From Stratiolaelaps scimitus (taxonomy: Eukaryota; Arthropoda; Arachnida; Mesostigmata; Laelapidae): a DNA stretch of 64,000 nt. A program made the translations under genes and the position numbers. The stretch covers positions 15,241,001 to 15,305,000 of the forward strand of contig JABWDB010000005.1 of the NCBI GenBank assembly GCA_019614645.1. The letters are read 5' to 3'. The notes below the pieces were generated by a model, which did not search any database, was not told where the DNA came from, and was given only the letters and a program-made list of their open reading frames with translations. Positions 60,406 to 64,000 of this stretch are shown piece after piece (the first letter of the stretch is position 1; each line of letters opens with the position of its first letter).

Positions 60406-63239
60406 AGCTACGGGGTGATGTGGCAGTCAGTTGTAAACGTTCGAATACACAACGATACTTCGAAACGGCACGGAGGCGATCGATAGTGCAGTTCAACGGA
60501 TCCAAATGACTAGAGATACTATGGTAGGTATGTTCTTTGCGTTCTGAAATCAAGTAGACCTGTCTAGCAGGGCGGGTGTATTTGGGCAGGCTGGGTCAGA
60601 TGTAGAAAGAGATCTGTTGCCTGGCGGTTTACGTTTCGCGAATTAAATACCTTCTTGCATGACCTATTTACGTCTGTTCGAGGTGTTGTCAGAATTTATG
60701 AGCTGTCTTTCATTTGTTCTTCCTGATGTTAACCGCCATGTGGCATCGTCTGGCATGAAGATTTATTTGGGAAGGCTAACTTGTCGAGAACAAATCCAAT
60801 TGGTGTGCTGACTCGTACACACGTATCTTTATGCTGTGAGTCTCACATGGAGCAAGATGAATCCGTCGTGCGAATCGCGCACGGTAGGAGCTGTCGCTTA
60901 TGATGGCCATTGGCCACCGGTTCCACCGCAGGCGATCTCGAGCGATGAGCTCTCTCTTCGCAGAGCTTATCGGCCTACTCGCGATGTAGATACATTTCTG
61001 TGTTCATTGTAAAACAATCCTTCATCTCGACTCGCCATCACTGTGTGCTCTGTATCGCCTATCCTAGGCTCAGCGTAGCTGAGGGGCAGCTGCAACACGA
61101 CGGGTTCCGCCGGAACTCGGACTGAATTTCTAGTAATTAAATCACCTTTGGTCGGTATCATTCCCGATGCCACTTGGAGCCTGAGCCTAGAGGACATTTA
61201 ACTCAAGGCAAAGTAGCCCTGATTTGGTCGACGTCGACTGCTATTTGCCACGTCACCCGTTTGTTACAAGTTTGAGTGTCATAAGCGAAACGTGTAAGAG
61301 ACAGGCACTGTTATTTCTATGTCATCTATTATAGATATAATTGGGTCAGTGGAGCAGTCGAATATTAAAGTGGAAGCAACTTTGGCTGCGGAAACGCCGT
61401 CAGACAAATCAGATGATGGGTGTGTTGTTCGTTGCTGTGGTTTCGTTATGTGCAGTATAGGCATGAACAAAATATGTGAAACTTCATGCATTTCGCACTG
61501 ATTAACAATTGAACATGGATCGTACAGAACGTAAGTAATTAGCATACGAATTAGCTACATTAGCCCGTAATAGGTTTTCTATAATGGCAAAGTACACGAG
61601 CTTGTTCAATGTATGTGCCTTTTTCAAACAATCTCAAATATTTCTGATAATAATTTAAGTTTCAAATAATCGGATAAGTATTATAATGAGCACTGTTACC
61701 ACGAAACGACACAGAGAGGAGAAAACAAACAATTTGAGATTAAATTTTTTTTAATTGAATAGATCAGACATGACATTAGATAACGATAACAACATGATCA
61801 ATATATTTATTATAATATATTAAACGTTACAATAGGTCGGAATTTCTAGGGATTATGGGGGACAGACATGACATATATATATATATATATATTCATTATA
61901 CAAGACGTAACAAGGATTATAGTTAGACGGGGAACAAAAAAAGGTCGGTTTGCAGTTATTATAGAACAAGAGTTGTTTGTTCATAGATAGGAATTAGTAG
62001 ATGCTCTTTCCGCCCAATCTACATACGTCCATATTCATCTGTCATTCATCTGTCAACCAAATGTGTGGAGGATCGACAAATGTGAACTCATTCCTAGCAC
62101 ACACCTGCTTCCGCCCATATGCTTCCTTCATTGAGGATATTGTCCTTGGCAGAACCGGCCAATAACCGCTGAATGAAGTGTCTGTGTGGATGCAGTGCTT
62201 CAAAACCGATGGCAGGTATTGAGGACGTGAGTTCCCTCCTGGATGGACCTGGTAGTTCTGTCAAGCGGCTGAATTTTCGGGGTTAGACCATTTACGGGAG
62301 ATGATGAGACTGGGGTATGGCCGTCGGTTGAAAAAAACCTTTCGATTGTGCCCCATGGGTGGCTATGGTTGGCCGAAGATCCTTTTGCTCGCGGCTTTAT
62401 TTCTCTGTGTTTCGTTCGCGGGTTCGAATTTATCAGTTTGAATTCTATGGCCATCGTCGTCTTTCCACGCTTTGCAGGCGACACCTTAAAATTCGATTAC
62501 TTTTATATGACACCTGCTCAAGATGGCATATATTTACGGTTCTTTGGATATTTATTGTCTCACAGAGACGACAAGACGACATAGGGCCACGACTGATCTG
62601 CTCACAAATACACACACGTTTCTAAGCATTTGTGCTCAGTGCTGCTAGTTATATCACACCGTTGAATATACCACCGTCAACGCACTGACGTTGTTGTATT
62701 CAGCTGTTCCCAACTGTTACGCCATCATCATCTTCTATCAGGTATTACATATACGGCCAAATAAAGCGGTTACAAACAGGGACCAAGCGTCAGTTGTCGA
62801 CGGCCGATTTTTGATATCCCCTTTGGGAAACGAAACGTCTATCTGTGCCTTGTTTACATACAAGCGAAATCTTCGGTGCGACCGTCGGTGGTCTACACGC
62901 GGCACATGTGCGTTTGTATCTTCACAACGTGATGCTGATTCATGTTATCATTATTATTATTATTATTATTATTATTACATTGGTTATTATTTTCTCGTTT
63001 GAAAAGGCCGAACGGCCACTCTCTCTCTCTCTCTCTCACCAATCACATAGCGTATCTCTCCGACCAAGCTACGGACCTTGACTGTACCGCGAGTGTGTCA
63101 AGACCAAGCCACCGTTGGAAGTTGAGTTACGCGAAAGTTACAAACGATTCCTTATTGTTATCGACGCTGGATAATCTGTCGAAGAAGGACCTCCAACACG
63201 ATAGCATTCATTAGACTTCTCTTTGATAATTACTTCACG
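60406..63239. other. Intergenic stretch with weak small-peptide candidates
   Basis: No firm gene. Two small candidates are discussed as findings: a Cys-rich frame at 61319-61501 and a signal-peptide-like start at 62355. A LINE 3'-UTR word occurs at 61842-61860, next to (TA)n at 61873-61892. A (TTA)n lies at about 62948-62978 and a (CT)n at about 63018-63038. Confidence 0.4.
61842..61872 (-). mobile_element. Tiny LINE 3'-end remnant
   Basis: The 19-mer ATTTCTAGGGATTATGGGG at 61842-61860 is identical to 16736-16754, which is the stop-codon and 3'-UTR region of the truncated LINE there. Beyond it, homology is lost into a (TA)n on the coding side, so only the last few dozen bases of a copy seem to remain. 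Confidence 0.45.
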
Positions 63240-64000
63240 AAGCAATTGTCGAAATGGCTTCAAAGAGGGTCGTGCTCGTGACAAAACTTGCCTATAACAA
63301 AAAAATCACATCTGAATGCCAATTTATATCGGAATTCTCTGCTATATATGTCCAGGCGTCGGACGATTTGTTGGAAGCAGAAGCCTTCAAGTCCTTCTTC
63401 GGGTCAGCGTTCGTATCCCAAAGCACATCTGCTGAGCACTCGGCTACGGTAAACGTGAGAGCACACTGACCAAGGCTAGATATTACGGATCATCTTATCC
63501 TACGAAAGATCAAGGAGCTATTATATTACAGTCAAACCTTCGCTGGGTTGCCGCCGAAAGAAATTGGGTCTGGCTATTGTTGAACCGTTAAAATTCATTC
63601 TTTTGCCGCTCCTACGAGGACGCAACAGTTCGTGCCAGCTCCAAGATTTCAATTGTCACCCCGGTCCACAAAGCGAAAGGCAGGAGTTATGTAGGTAACC
63701 ATAGGACAGTTGGGGAGGGCTCCACAGCGTGCCTAATTTTCGAAGAGATACTTGTAGATCAAATTTACTCATACCTCTCAGCGTTAATCATAACCTATTA
63801 ATCGGCACCCTTTTATCTCTCAAACTAGATCCACATAGTATTGAGTGGATCCGAAATTATTTCACGGATAGAAAGTTCTGCGTAAGAAATAAACAGTACC
63901 CTTAGCACGTATGACCGGTGCCCATCTGGAGTACCTTAGGGTTCGTGCGTGGGCCCTCTTCTACTCTCCATCTTTGGATAGATTAGATCTCAAAAATAGT
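63240..64000 (+). pseudogene. Decayed LINE ORF2 (reverse transcriptase), running off the window
   Basis: Recognisable pieces occur in order but in different frames with stops: LLEAEAFKSFFGSAF near 63375-63415, SIVTPVHKAKGRSYVGN and FEEILVDQIYSYLSA at about 63648-63785, then SIEWIRNYFTDRKFCVRN at about 63838-63893 and a degraded GVPxGS-x2-GPLL near 63925-63965. These correspond to the finger region, the pre-motif-A block and the motif-B block of CR1/Jockey-group reverse transcriptases. The segment that should hold the catalytic motif A Asp is missing between about 63790 and 63830. It continues past the end of the window. Confidence 0.75.

Noticed and set aside
1..64000. CRISPR arrays, bacterial operons, prophage or rRNA genes
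   Set aside because: No regularly spaced repeats, no Shine-Dalgarno-led gene strings and no rRNA-like sequence; spliced genes and LINEs show the window is eukaryotic.

Overview
This is a eukaryotic nuclear window, most likely from an arthropod. A chelicerate such as a mite is my guess, not something the sequence proves. The evidence is spliced genes with GT-AG introns, an insect/arthropod-type deadpan-like bHLH-Orange gene, a DM4/DM12-like secreted protein, an intact CR1/L2/Jockey-type LINE, and many (TA)n, (GA)n and CAG/CCG microsatellites. There is no operon structure. Genes are sparse, and most of the 64 kb is intronic or intergenic.

Layout. 1-22 kb: no gene I can support; microsatellites, a 104-bp MITE-like element (1082-1185), a tRNA-derived SINE (about 15997-16157), a 5'-truncated LINE on the minus strand with a 13-bp target duplication (16703-16924), and a GC-rich CAG/CCG block (17.5-20.2 kb). 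23.1-34.3 kb: a four-exon deadpan-like HES gene on the plus strand, 515 aa, with a Groucho-recruiting WRPW motif four residues from the C terminus. 35-40 kb: AT-rich intergenic DNA, then a GC-rich block at 38-39.8 kb that could hold a promoter or non-coding first exon. 40.5-47.4 kb: a small complex rearrangement (duplication, inverted triplication, duplication) whose third copy is split by a full-length LINE of about 5.2 kb with intact ORF1 and ORF2. 48.2-49.4 kb: a three-exon secreted protein with a DM4/DM12-like cysteine pattern. 52.3-55.7 kb, minus strand: a four-exon cyclophilin A-type peptidyl-prolyl isomerase, 173 aa, with an unusual basic N-terminal extension. 58.2-60.4 kb, minus strand: a four-exon secreted, Cys-rich, heavily sequoned protein of 253 aa that I do not recognise. 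63.2-64.0 kb: a decayed LINE reverse transcriptase running off the end.

The exon joins of the four host genes were worked out from splice sites and checked for frame, and each coding sum is divisible by three. The genes have no evident joint function. The most interesting structure is the 40.5-47.4 kb locus: two template-switch-like junctions with 3-bp and 6-bp microhomology, 655-bp arms differing at one base, and a later LINE insertion that is itself intact. The second is the SINE at 16 kb, which shares 3'-tail blocks with that same LINE, suggesting a LINE/SINE pair.
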